NCBI RefSeq assembly: GCF_965225875.1
Contig: NZ_CBDDBS010000003.1
Coordinates: 2,852,001 to 2,916,000 of the forward strand
Direction of reading: 5' to 3'
DNA length: 64,000 bases
From: Haliscomenobacter sp965225875
GTDB taxonomy: Bacteria; Bacteroidota; Bacteroidia; Chitinophagales; Saprospiraceae
The notes beneath the pieces were generated by a model. It made no database searches. It saw nothing but the letters and a program-made list of their open reading frames with translations, and was not told the origin of the DNA. Shown one piece after another: positions 17,410-26,213 of the stretch. Position 1 is the stretch's first letter; each line of letters starts with the position of its first letter. A program made the position numbers and the translations under genes.

Positions 17410-17964
17410 TCAATAAAGGGGGTCAACTTTATTGTAAAGAAAACGTCCGTCTGCATATACAATTAAGTCTATTCGTTGATAATAGCCTATTAGGATTCTT
17501 TCTGTTTCTGCAAGTGCACAAAAAACTGAGAAAATTTTTGACCCTGATTGGAATTTAGTCTCATCAAAATCATTTTCCGTTAGTTCCGGAAAGGAACATA
17601 ATTCCATTGATATAGGCCCCCCTGATGTCATAAAGCCAATAAAACGAATAGCTTCAAAATTCTCGCTACTAATGCTTTTGTAACTATCCACCGCTTCCCA
17701 TATAAGACTGGCAAACAATTCTTTATTGGCCTCATAATTGCTGACTAATTGTTCATCTGCCTCCATCCGCTTTAATTCACTCTCTCGATAAATTTCAAGT
17801 GGAGTATATACGAATGTCCCTACTTGGTTATCTAAAACTTCATTATGTTTTTGGATACCAGAAAGGATTAATGCTGGTATTTTTTCAGGAAATGCCTTAC
17901 AAGTCCTGTTTCTCGAATAATGCTCACACTTTATACAATGCCTTCTGCTATCTTGAATACGCAT
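17410..17964 (-). CDS. Unrecognised protein with a CxxC-type N-terminal cluster
   Basis: The region starting at the ATG at 17964 opens with a cysteine-rich segment (RRHCIKCEHYSRNRTCKAFP, then KIPALILSG and HNEVL), a pattern I associate with small uncharacterised proteins that carry a likely metal-binding CxxC...C stretch. The rest is soluble and mixed helical/strand (LFASLIWEAVDSYKSI; IDLIVYADGRFLYN). The frame remains open upstream to a TTG at 18129 inside a palindrome; the segment FLEIKIRDDELFNLL just upstream of 17964 looks protein-like, so the true gene may have been longer and its 5' end disrupted by the palindrome cluster. Function unknown; 184 residues with the chosen start. Confidence 0.55.
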   Translation of the reverse strand: MRIQDSRRHCIKCEHYSRNRTCKAFPEKIPALILSGIQKHNEVLDNQVGTFVYTPLEIYRESELKRMEADEQLVSNYEANKELFASLIWEAVDSYKSISSENFEAIRFIGFMTSGGPISMELCSFPELTENDFDETKFQSGSKIFSVFCALAETERILIGYYQRIDLIVYADGRFLYNKVDPLY

Positions 17965-18065
17965 GCCTTGAACTTTTAAATGGACTTGAAGTAAGTTAAA
18001 CAGTTCGTCATCCCGAATTTTAATTTCAAGAAAGCAGTTAGGATCACGGAGTGATTCACTCTTAT

Positions 18066-18233
18066 ATAGCCGTGGTCTGCGGTAAACTGAACAGAGGGAT
18101 GTATCACAACCGCGGCAGCGGTTGAACAAATCGGAGCGTAATTCAACCGCTACCGCGGTTGCAGAACCTCACAAAACCTATAAGTCCGCGGACGACCACG
18201 GCTATGCAAGATTCAACCGCTGCCGCGGTTGAA
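18066..18233. repeat. Composite palindrome cluster
   Basis: Three copies of a GC-rich palindrome lie at 18107-18126, 18142-18161 and 18212-18233; the last is the most complete (TTCAACCGC-TGCC-GCGGTTGAA). They are enclosed or flanked by a 12-base inverted repeat (ATAGCCGTGGTC at 18066-18077, GACCACGGCTAT at 18194-18205), and a 10-base perfect palindrome (GTCCGCGGAC) sits at 18184-18193. The whole can fold into one large branched structure. A fourth copy lies at 17308-17323. It resembles a repetitive extragenic palindrome cluster; no transposase is present. Confidence 0.75.
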
Positions 18234-18321
18234 GTTTCAAAATTTGGGATGATCCATGTTTTTTATTTACAAATTTATTGTACTTGATCAATTCACCAAA
18301 AAAATCACCTTATTGATTATC

Positions 18322-18431
18322 AAATCACCTTAAGTCTTTTCAAATCTCGAAAATCCCCATAAGTTCCTTTGCAAGAAATAATTTTATAAATCCAAGATCA
18401 TAGGTGCCATAGTTGAGTTTGTATTTCAAAA
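18322..18431 (-). pseudogene. Truncated and frameshifted paralogue tail of the gene at 16467-16844
   Basis: On the minus strand this stretch encodes GFIKLFLAKELMG and then, one base out of frame, DFRDLKR. The gene at 16467-16844 ends with IRLFLEKELMGDFRDLKQNL. At DNA level the two match closely around the words TCAAATCTCGAAAATCCCC and ATAAG; a run of five C there is four C here, which explains the frameshift. There is no start codon; the fragment begins directly after the stop of the gene at 18432. It is a decayed remnant left by a deletion or recombination. Confidence 0.7.
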
Positions 18432-18806
18432 TCAGTGAACCCAGAATATTTCAGCTGCAGGCTCTTCTGCCTCATTAGCATAAAGTTTTTCAAAAAAAAC
18501 ATCAATTTCAGGAAATGGAATCCTAAAGTCATGTCCAGGACCCTGAGCTTCAAATTCAGCCCAAGCGACAATATCTCTTGGATCTGCTTTTAACACACGC
18601 AATAGTTGCTTTTCGATTTTATCAACATCTCCATGCGCTAAAAATACGATACTTCGGCTAATTTGAGCAGGTGTGTGATAATCAACAGGTTTCCTGTAAA
18701 TTTCAATTAAAATACTTTTTACTTTCGTCGCATCACTTGCTGTGAAATCTTTGTCAATACGATCCACAATGTCTTGATCTATTGTATCCAGGGCTATTCT
18801 TTTCAT
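18432..18806 (-). CDS. Unrecognised 124-residue protein of the orphan island
   Basis: No family recognised. The protein is soluble, acidic and helical in appearance, with the stretch ISRSIVFLAHGDVDKIEKQL followed by VLKADPRDIVAWAEFE and an aromatic end EIFWVH. The ATG at 18806 is just 4 bases after the stop of an upstream remnant frame, so the two were probably once translationally coupled. Its stop abuts the truncated paralogue tail at 18322-18431. Setting and size are like the other island genes; function unknown. Confidence 0.62.
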   Translation of the reverse strand: MKRIALDTIDQDIVDRIDKDFTASDATKVKSILIEIYRKPVDYHTPAQISRSIVFLAHGDVDKIEKQLLRVLKADPRDIVAWAEFEAQGPGHDFRIPFPEIDVFFEKLYANEAEEPAAEIFWVH

Positions 18807-18807
18807 C

Positions 18808-19027
18808 CTACCATTCTCCTTCTAATGCAGAAAATTCAGTTTCGATACAAAGCTTCAGTTCTTCTGCTTCGACATCATCAATCTTTCCTGCGAATTCCAG
18901 AACTGCTGATTTATTCTCCCGCTAAGGCATACTCGTCTTCTTCATCAACTGTACATAGTGGTAAAGTTGATTGAGCAATGAAAAGTCCTCTATCTTCTGA
19001 TATCCAACAAAAGTTGTTTCTGAATAG
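18808..19027 (-). pseudogene. Frameshifted gene remnant upstream of the 124-residue gene
   Basis: Two minus-strand frames join into one protein-like sequence if a single frameshift near 18918 is allowed: first ISEDRGLFIAQSTLPLC and VDEEDEYALAGE (ending at TAA), then ENKSAVLEFAGKIDD and EAEELKLCIETEFSALEGEW (ending at TAG, 18808-18810). Neither half has a start codon. The strong acidic, protein-like character of both halves and their exact abutment argue for one broken gene rather than chance. The 5' part is missing. Family unknown. Confidence 0.55.
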
Positions 19028-19127
19028 TCATTTATTGATTATTTGTTTTTAAAAATATACCAATTAAAGGGAAGTTCCAAATAATTTTTTGCTGCATCGG
19101 CCAGGATGTTTCTTCTTACAAACAACA

Positions 19128-19193
19128 AGTGACGAACCCCGCCCCAAACCCGGGGCGACCATTCGTCACTCGTCATTCCTTTATTCGTCACTT
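19128..19193. repeat. Heptamer-type inverted repeat (right edge of orphan island)
   Basis: AGTGACGAA (19128-19136) is answered by TTCGTCACT (19162-19170), with a GC-rich inner hairpin CGCCCC/GGGGCG between them. The outer part continues as inverted GAATGAC/GAGTGAC heptamers up to 19193, adjoining the stop codon of the giant gene at 19192. Bases 19159-19178 are the exact reverse complement of 15007-15026. Confidence 0.7.
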
Positions 19194-22100
19194 ACTTCAG
19201 CACCACCATCCGCTTCGTCTCCACGAATTTTGCCGTTTCCAGGCTGTAGTACAACACCCCGGAGCTACGCAGCGCTGCCGCCTCTACATTCAGCAAATTC
19301 CAACCCTTGCTGTATTCGCCCTGAATTTGGTACAGCACCGCACCCTTCACATCCCGCACGGTCAGTTTGGTTTGGCTTGCTTCGGGGAGGTAGAAGCCGA
19401 TCTGGGTATTGCCCTGGAAGGGGTTGGGCACGTTTTGTAACAGGACCACCTTTTCCGCTGCGGGTTCTTGAGCCGCTTCTACCATGTAGTCCAGTAAAGC
19501 TGGAGCAATGGGCTTTTGAGTTTGGAGTGGTTTGTCCAAACTGCCTTGTTTTTTCGCCAAGTCTTTTGGCTGGGAGGCAATCTCAGGCAGTTCAGTTTCT
19601 CTGAAACCTGGGGCCCCTTGCACGGTAACCACCACATCGAAAGAAGCACCCAAAACATCGTCTCCGGTACCATTGTTGTCGCGCCAATTCGGGCCATTGG
19701 TATAAGGCACAATGGTGTACACGACCACGGCGGGTTGACGGGTGCGGTTTTGCAGAACATTTTCCTCAAACACCGAGCCACGCGGGCGGGTATAGGGTGC
19801 TTCGCTCACACCCTTCACACTATCCGGGTTGCTGATGGCTTGTACCAGGTATTTTTTCCGTTTTTTGGGTTTTACTTGATTGACTTTGATTTGAGGTGCG
19901 GTATTGTGTGGGATGGTTTCCCGGAAAGCGGTGGGCTCTGCCTCCGGACAACGTTTGCCCATGCTGTTCACCTTTACCACCACCGTGATGGGTTCGCCAA
20001 TACAACCCGCTGCCTGGGAGCCTACTGGGGTGATTGTATACGTTACTTCGGTACGTTTGCGCGTCAGGTTGACCAGGAGTTCGTCGATGGCGTTGACGCC
20101 AAAGGGCACTCCACTGCCACTTCCGAGGCCCACCCGGGCTTTGCCATAGGTTGCTGTCCAATTGAAGGTAGCACCCGGTGCGGCATTGGGATTGAGCACG
20201 GTGACATCAGCGGGAATGCCACTACAAATGGTTTTCCCACTGGCTGCTGCATCCGGAATGCGGCCAATCACTACAGTAACCGGTTTTACATCGAAGCAGC
20301 CTGTGCTGGCAATGGTACCCTTGATGTAATACACTCCGGCGTCGGCGCCCTGAGGGTTGGCAAAAGGCAAGGTCGTTGCCGCATCTCTCCAGTAAGTAAG
20401 GGTAAGCCCAGTGCTAGAACCTGCCGTAATCGCCGCTTCCCGCAAATCGACCAAAGTGGTACAACGTGGCGCAGGGTTATTGGTAATCAGTGTTGGTTTT
20501 GCATTTACCGTTACCGTCACCTGAGTGTTGTTGGGGCTGTTGCAACCATTGGCACTGAGGGCAAATTGGTAAACCACATTCAGGCTACCCGCAGTAGTAT
20601 TGAGCAAACTTTCATTGATGTTACCGCTGCCACTGGCCGCCGCATTGCTGATGCCGTTTACGGCTGCCCGAGTCCAGGTGAATTGAGCTCCGCTCACATT
20701 GCTGCTTGGTGCATAAGTAAAGGCAGTGCCACTACAAATAGCCGCCGGGTTGAGGTTACTATTCAAACTTGGAATCGGATCGATCGACTTGTTCACGGTG
20801 AAGGTAGCCGGGTTGCTGCAACCATTGGCACTCAATGTAAAAATGTAAGAAGCGGTAATCGCTGCATTGGTCGTATTGGTCAGCGTTTCAGTGATTGGTC
20901 CAAAACCACTGGCCGCTGCATTGCTAATGCCACTTACGGCTGCCCGCGACCAACTGAATGTGGTTCCTTGCGTTGCGCTCGTAGGCGTATACGTAAAGCT
21001 AGTTCCACTACAACTGCCCGCCAGGGCCAGATCAGAACTGAGGGTAGGCAGTGGATTCACCGTCACGACCACACTATTGCTGATGGTATTGGCGCAAGAA
21101 TTGGCACTAATCAAGTACACGTAGGTAACATTGATAGGCCCGGACGTCGTATTGGTCAGGGTTTCGTTGGGATTACCTGAACCGTTCGCCGCTGCGTTGC
21201 TGATGCCATTCACCGCTGCGCGACTCCAGGAGAAAGTAGCCCCAGCCGTCGCACTGGTAGGGGTGTAAACAAAATTAGCTCCGCTACAAATGGCCGGCGG
21301 ATTTATCGTGCTGCTCAGGGTTGGTTTGGGATTTACCGTCACCGTCACATTGTAAGTCGTTGTATTGACACAACCATCCACATTCAAGGTATACACATAG
21401 GTTACACTGACTGGGTTGGAACTCGTATTGGTCAGCGTTTCATTCGGGTTCCCTGTACCACTTCCGGCTAGATTGCTGATGCCGTTGACCGTGGCCCGAG
21501 TCCAGCTGAAAGTCGTATTGGGCATCGAACTGGTGGGCGTGTACGTGAAGATCTGCCCGCTACATATACCCGTCGCAGTAGTTGCACTGGTCAAAACCGG
21601 GAGGGGACTCACATCAACCTCTACATTGAAGCCAAGCGGGTTGTTGCAATTGTTGGCACTGAGGCGATAAACATATACAACTGTGATGGATCCATTGGTT
21701 GTGTTGGTCAAAAGTTCTGCCGGATTTCCTGTCCCATTGGCAGCAGGGGCAGTGATGCCTTGCACAGCTGCACGCGTCCAGGTAAAAGTGGTACCCTGAG
21801 TCGAACTTTTGGGTAAATAGCTAAAAACAGACCCACTACAAATATCTGGTGCGTCCAGGTCGCTACTCAGGGTAGGTAGCGGATTGACCGTTACTTCAAT
21901 GACACTTGGTGAAGCTGCGGAGCAGCCATTGGCGGTAAGGGTGTATTGGTAAATGGCACTCAGTGGAAATGCAGACCCACTGGTCAACGTTTCATTGACA
22001 TTACCATTCCCACTACCCGCGGCATTGCTGATGCCACTTACTGCGGCACGGGTCCAGGCAAAAGTAGTATTCGCTACGTTGCTCGTTGGGGTATAGGTAA

Positions 22101-25100
22101 AGGCAGTACCGCTGCAAATAGCGGGTACATTGACAGTACTCGTCAGTCGTGGACTTGGTTTTACACTCACCGTTACATTAACCGGGTTGGGGTTACTACA
22201 CCCGCCAGAGCTGATTGTAAATGCATATACCACATTGACTGCGGTAACAGTAGTGTTTTCTAAAACTTCGACTAACTGCGTACCTGTGCCGCTACCTGCT
22301 GCATTGGAAATCCCATTTACTGCCGCTCTGGTCCAGCTGAACGTAGCATCGAATGCTCCACTCAATGGCGTGTAGGCAAACTTATTTCCACTACAAATGG
22401 CGGGCGGGTTGAGTTCACTGATCAGGGTAGGAAATGGTTTTACACTCACCACTACATTGAAAGTTTGTGGGTTGCTGCAACCATTGGCACTTAAGCGGTA
22501 TACGTAGGTGACTCCTACGGGCAAATCGGTGGTATTTGTCAAGGTTTCGTTTGGATTTCCGGTACCGTTGGCAGCAGCATTGCTGATTCCACTCACGGCA
22601 GCCCGGGTCCAGGTAAAGGTGGTGCCTTCTACAGCACTGGTGGGGAGATAACTAAACACAGTACCGCTACAGATGGCGGGCGGTGTGCTGCTGCTGCTCA
22701 AGGCTGGCGGCTGATTGACCGAAACGCTGACGTTGGCCGTGGCTGGGTTGGTACAGCCTGCTGCGCTCAGTGTGTATGCATAAACCACATTAAGCGGGCC
22801 GTTGGTCGTATTGACCAATGCTTCATTAGGGTTCCCGGTTCCACTGGCCGTCGCATTGCTGATGCCCGACACTGCCGTACGTGACCAGCTAAAAGTAGTA
22901 CCTTCAGTTGCACTGGTAGGAGTATAGCTGAAGGTCGTACCGCTACAAATCGCCGGCGGCGTAAGAGTGCTACTCAAGCGGGGAATGGGTTTAACCCTTA
23001 CCGTCACATTCTTCGGATTTGGATCCGAACAACCACTGGCACTCACCGTATAGGCATAAATGACAGTTACGGTATCCGCTGTGGTGTTCACCAAGGTATC
23101 ACTAGCCGCTCCGGTTCCACTTTTTGCGGCATTGCTGATGCCATTCACTGCGGCTCTGGTCCAGGTAAACGTGACATTGTTGCTACTGCTCGTAGGAGTG
23201 TACACAAAAGGAGTACCACTGCAAATTGCGGCTGGAATCAGGGTACTGCTGAGCAAAGGGCTTGGATTCACCGTTACCGTAACATTGACAGGAGTCGGGC
23301 TGGCGCAGCCACCCAGCGTAGCGGTGTACTGATAAATTACGTTTACCGGGTTGGTAGTGGTATTGAATAAAATTTCATTGATCCTGCCGGTATCGGTCCG
23401 CGCTGTATTGCTTATTCCTTCCACTGCAGCACGAGTCCAGTTGAAAGTTGCTCCAGCCCGATTACTGGTAGGGATATAGCTAAAGCTTGCACCACTACAA
23501 ATGGCAGGGGGAGTGAGGCTGCTGGTTACCTGAGGAATTGGGCTAATTTTTAGTTTCAAACTTGGCGGCATCGGGTTGCTACAGCCGTTGGCGGTCAAAG
23601 CGAAAACATAAGTTACCGTGACTGCAGTATCCCCGCTATTGTTCAGGGTTTCACTAATGACTCCGGTTCCCATGCTGCCAGAGTTGCTGACTCCATTTAC
23701 AAAGGCGCGGGTCCAGCTGATGGTGGTTCCGGTGGTGGAGCTACTTGGGGTGTAAGTAAATAGCGTCCCGGTACATTGCATAACCTGGGCAGTGGGGCTA
23801 GTCAGCTTGGGGATGGGATTAACCTTGACTTGTACGCGGAATGTATCCGGCTGAAGGCAGCCCCCGGCACTTAAACCAAAAAACTCGTAGGTCACCATCA
23901 CCGGGTTCGCCGTCGTATCATTGAGGGTTTCGCTGATGGGGCCCATCCCGGTCGCTGCGGGATTGCTAATTCCTGGTACCGCTTTACGACGCCACTTGAA
24001 TGTTGCACCCGGCACATTGGTGGTAGGTGTATACGCAAAACTGGTTCCACTACATACGGCGGGTGGGGTTAGCGTACTGGTCAGGATTGGCAAGGTTTTA
24101 AAGCGTATAATAATGGTATCCCTATCCGTTACCGGCATGCTACAAGTATCCCGCACTATACAGATGATGGTATCCAGATGAGCCAGTGTATCAATGGTAA
24201 TTGTTTTACCCTTTTTGAGGAAATCGCCATTCAAGTACCACTCAAAAGTAGCCGTAGTATCGGCCAAGGTTGCCATGGCTTTAAAGGTAACCGTATCACC
24301 TGGACAAATAGTGTCGTTCGGCATAGCAGTGATGGTCACTGAGGTCGTGGGGCAATTGGCAAATACAAAACCCGGCAAGGTCAAAGTATCTCCTGGAACG
24401 AACACTGCTACTTCACCTGAAGCGCCAGCACCCACTACTGCTTTTATTTTAAGGGGATTAACAACCTGAAAAAAGCTGGCCATAGTGCCTCCAAAGGTAA
24501 CCTTGGTGGCTCCCGTCAGGTTATTGCCCGTAATGGTGATGGTATCGCCAGGGCCGCCAGTCATCGGGCTGAAGGAGATGAGGGAGGGCGGGAGGTCAAA
24601 GGCGGTACGAAAAACAGAGACCGTATTGGCATTCTGGTTTATAACAGCAAAATCAGGAATATTATCTCCAGTTAAATCTACAATGGCATTGGCAAAAGCT
24701 GCTGTACCAGTTGTTAAATCTACTTTGGTTTCCAAAATGATGTTTCCGCTGGTACTATTGTTTTTGAAGATAGAAGCTGTAGATGGAGTAGTCGTTGAAC
24801 TAGCATTATTGGAAACCGCTATTTCAACCTTGCCATCCCCATCTAAATCGCCAACTGCAATACGAATTGGAGTAGTACCTGTAGTAAAATCTACTTTTGT
24901 GGCAAATCTGACGGTATCCACCTTGCTGGTATTGCGCAAAATGGTCAATTTCACACCTTGATCAACCACCAGAGCATCCAGTTTGCCATCCCCGTCAATG
25001 TCACCCAAAGTGGTTCCAAAAGGAAAACTACCCGCATCAAAATCTGCCTTGGCTACAAATGATATGTTACCACTAGTACTGTTATTGCGGAGAACTGAAA

Positions 25101-26040
25101 TGGTGCCTGACTGGGCATTCCCCGAAACGATATCTAACTTACGATCACCATCGATGTCTCCAATGGCCAGGGTAAAAGGTTGGCTCCCCACGGGAAAGGT
25201 AATCCTGCTGGCAAAGGAGAGGGTACCAACTGTACTGGTGTTGCGGAGGACGGATATGGTTCCGGCCGAAGAGTTGGCAATAGCCAAATCGGGCTTTCCG
25301 TCTCCATCCAGGTCCCCGATTGCAATGGCCTGCGCAGCCCCTCCAGCGCTTGAGTCAATGCGGGTAGCAAAGGTCAATTCATCCCCACTGGAAGTGTTTC
25401 TGAATAAAAACACCCTACTTGCCGTTGAACTGGTTGCGGCAATGTCCAATTTGCCGTCGCCGTCCAAATCGTCAACCGCAACTCCGGTCGCCCCTGCATT
25501 CAGTGTCAAATTGACTCTGGGCCGAAAAGACACTGCATTGCCCGTGCTATTGTTGCGGTAAATCCGGATCGATTGAGTAATGGAATGGCAAATCACCAGA
25601 TCTGGCTTCCCATTGCCATCCATGTCGCCAGTGGCTAAGCCGCTAGGGCGGGTTGCTGTCACGGAATCCACCTTTGCCGCAAAATTCATTGCACTGATGC
25701 TCAGACCAGAACTAAACGTAACTTTAAAAGGCAGCGTACTTTGAGCGCGCAACCCACTCACTGTGTTCAACACCGTAATGGGTTGGTAATTGGAGCCTAC
25801 TGGCACCGTAACCGTCAGTGTAGTAGCAGTTGCTGCATTTACAGTAGCTTTTACCGGGCCAAAATAAACCACGTTATTGGCTGCAGTGGTGTTGAAGTTG
25901 GTTCCTGTGATGGTAACGCTGCTACCGATGGGCCCAGAAGTTGGAGCGAAGCTGGTGATGCTTGGAACTTGGGCAGAGAGGAAACTTCCTATCAGGCATG
26001 CCGATAGGAGAATGCATAGTTTTTGGATCATAGTATTCAT
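19192..26040 (-). CDS. Giant secreted T9SS protein: IPT/TIG, FG-GAP repeats, 13 PKD-like repeats
   Basis: A 2282-residue surface or secreted protein. A signal peptide covers about residues 1-24 (ending FLSAQ). An IPT/TIG domain follows (ITSFAPTSGPIGSSVTITG), then about seven FG-GAP/VCBS units with calcium-binding-like words (GDLDGDGKPDLAI, DDLDGDGKLDIA), a second IPT/TIG domain (ISFSPMTGGPGDTITITG), and an Ig-like stretch. From about residue 640 to 1850 there are 13 tandem repeats of about 85 residues with the core AICSGTxFxYTPTS, WTRAAVNGISNAA and GxGNxNETLxNTT. More divergent units follow, then a T9SS type A sorting domain (VPNPFQGNTQIGFYLPE, end MVVLK). The ATG at 26040 gives a proper signal peptide; 45 more bases upstream are open but start only with TTG. 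Ligand unknown; adhesin or matrix role is inference. Confidence 0.9.
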   Translation of the reverse strand: MNTMIQKLCILLSACLIGSFLSAQVPSITSFAPTSGPIGSSVTITGTNFNTTAANNVVYFGPVKATVNAATATTLTVTVPVGSNYQPITVLNTVSGLRAQSTLPFKVTFSSGLSISAMNFAAKVDSVTATRPSGLATGDMDGNGKPDLVICHSITQSIRIYRNNSTGNAVSFRPRVNLTLNAGATGVAVDDLDGDGKLDIAATSSTASRVFLFRNTSSGDELTFATRIDSSAGGAAQAIAIGDLDGDGKPDLAIANSSAGTISVLRNTSTVGTLSFASRITFPVGSQPFTLAIGDIDGDRKLDIVSGNAQSGTISVLRNNSTSGNISFVAKADFDAGSFPFGTTLGDIDGDGKLDALVVDQGVKLTILRNTSKVDTVRFATKVDFTTGTTPIRIAVGDLDGDGKVEIAVSNNASSTTTPSTASIFKNNSTSGNIILETKVDLTTGTAAFANAIVDLTGDNIPDFAVINQNANTVSVFRTAFDLPPSLISFSPMTGGPGDTITITGNNLTGATKVTFGGTMASFFQVVNPLKIKAVVGAGASGEVAVFVPGDTLTLPGFVFANCPTTSVTITAMPNDTICPGDTVTFKAMATLADTTATFEWYLNGDFLKKGKTITIDTLAHLDTIICIVRDTCSMPVTDRDTIIIRFKTLPILTSTLTPPAVCSGTSFAYTPTTNVPGATFKWRRKAVPGISNPAATGMGPISETLNDTTANPVMVTYEFFGLSAGGCLQPDTFRVQVKVNPIPKLTSPTAQVMQCTGTLFTYTPSSSTTGTTISWTRAFVNGVSNSGSMGTGVISETLNNSGDTAVTVTYVFALTANGCSNPMPPSLKLKISPIPQVTSSLTPPAICSGASFSYIPTSNRAGATFNWTRAAVEGISNTARTDTGRINEILFNTTTNPVNVIYQYTATLGGCASPTPVNVTVTVNPSPLLSSTLIPAAICSGTPFVYTPTSSSNNVTFTWTRAAVNGISNAAKSGTGAASDTLVNTTADTVTVIYAYTVSASGCSDPNPKNVTVRVKPIPRLSSTLTPPAICSGTTFSYTPTSATEGTTFSWSRTAVSGISNATASGTGNPNEALVNTTNGPLNVVYAYTLSAAGCTNPATANVSVSVNQPPALSSSSTPPAICSGTVFSYLPTSAVEGTTFTWTRAAVSGISNAAANGTGNPNETLTNTTDLPVGVTYVYRLSANGCSNPQTFNVVVSVKPFPTLISELNPPAICSGNKFAYTPLSGAFDATFSWTRAAVNGISNAAGSGTGTQLVEVLENTTVTAVNVVYAFTISSGGCSNPNPVNVTVSVKPSPRLTSTVNVPAICSGTAFTYTPTSNVANTTFAWTRAAVSGISNAAGSGNGNVNETLTSGSAFPLSAIYQYTLTANGCSAASPSVIEVTVNPLPTLSSDLDAPDICSGSVFSYLPKSSTQGTTFTWTRAAVQGITAPAANGTGNPAELLTNTTNGSITVVYVYRLSANNCNNPLGFNVEVDVSPLPVLTSATTATGICSGQIFTYTPTSSMPNTTFSWTRATVNGISNLAGSGTGNPNETLTNTSSNPVSVTYVYTLNVDGCVNTTTYNVTVTVNPKPTLSSTINPPAICSGANFVYTPTSATAGATFSWSRAAVNGISNAAANGSGNPNETLTNTTSGPINVTYVYLISANSCANTISNSVVVTVNPLPTLSSDLALAGSCSGTSFTYTPTSATQGTTFSWSRAAVSGISNAAASGFGPITETLTNTTNAAITASYIFTLSANGCSNPATFTVNKSIDPIPSLNSNLNPAAICSGTAFTYAPSSNVSGAQFTWTRAAVNGISNAAASGSGNINESLLNTTAGSLNVVYQFALSANGCNSPNNTQVTVTVNAKPTLITNNPAPRCTTLVDLREAAITAGSSTGLTLTYWRDAATTLPFANPQGADAGVYYIKGTIASTGCFDVKPVTVVIGRIPDAAASGKTICSGIPADVTVLNPNAAPGATFNWTATYGKARVGLGSGSGVPFGVNAIDELLVNLTRKRTEVTYTITPVGSQAAGCIGEPITVVVKVNSMGKRCPEAEPTAFRETIPHNTAPQIKVNQVKPKKRKKYLVQAISNPDSVKGVSEAPYTRPRGSVFEENVLQNRTRQPAVVVYTIVPYTNGPNWRDNNGTGDDVLGASFDVVVTVQGAPGFRETELPEIASQPKDLAKKQGSLDKPLQTQKPIAPALLDYMVEAAQEPAAEKVVLLQNVPNPFQGNTQIGFYLPEASQTKLTVRDVKGAVLYQIQGEYSKGWNLLNVEAAALRSSGVLYYSLETAKFVETKRMVVLK
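20500..24100 (-). repeat. Tandem coding repeats of about 255 bp inside the giant gene
   Basis: The 13 PKD-like units are also alike at DNA level: words such as GCCGTTTAC or CCACTTACGGCTGCCCG, CCACTACAAAT and GGTTGCTGCAACCATTGGC recur at steps of roughly 255 bases. Such direct repeats favour copy-number change by recombination. The units are not identical, so the array is not a very recent expansion. Boundaries are approximate. Confidence 0.75.
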
Positions 26041-26213
26041 GGTGATATAATTATCAATAGACTTGCGTTTTAATGTACCACTCAAAAAATGGCCTCATTT
26101 CAACAAGTACAATTCCCATCCGGCAAAAATAACTTTTTCTATTGTTATGATGGTTTTTTACCCATTTAATCTAGGTTATAATTGAAAAAAAATAACAAGC
26201 ATAGATTTTTTTC

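Noticed and set aside
14991..19193. Island as an insertion sequence or integrated element with transposase
   Set aside because: No transposase or integrase frame, no target-site duplication and no attachment site could be identified; the edge repeats are of the general heptamer type.
19516..21180. Long plus-strand open frame (554 codons) opposite the giant T9SS gene
   Set aside because: It mirrors the repeat structure of the minus-strand protein, has no recognisable fold and follows from biased codon use in the true gene.
20500..24100. Regularly spaced repeats that might look like a CRISPR-type array
   Set aside because: The period is about 255 bases, the repeats are in frame and encode PKD-like domains, and no cas genes are present.
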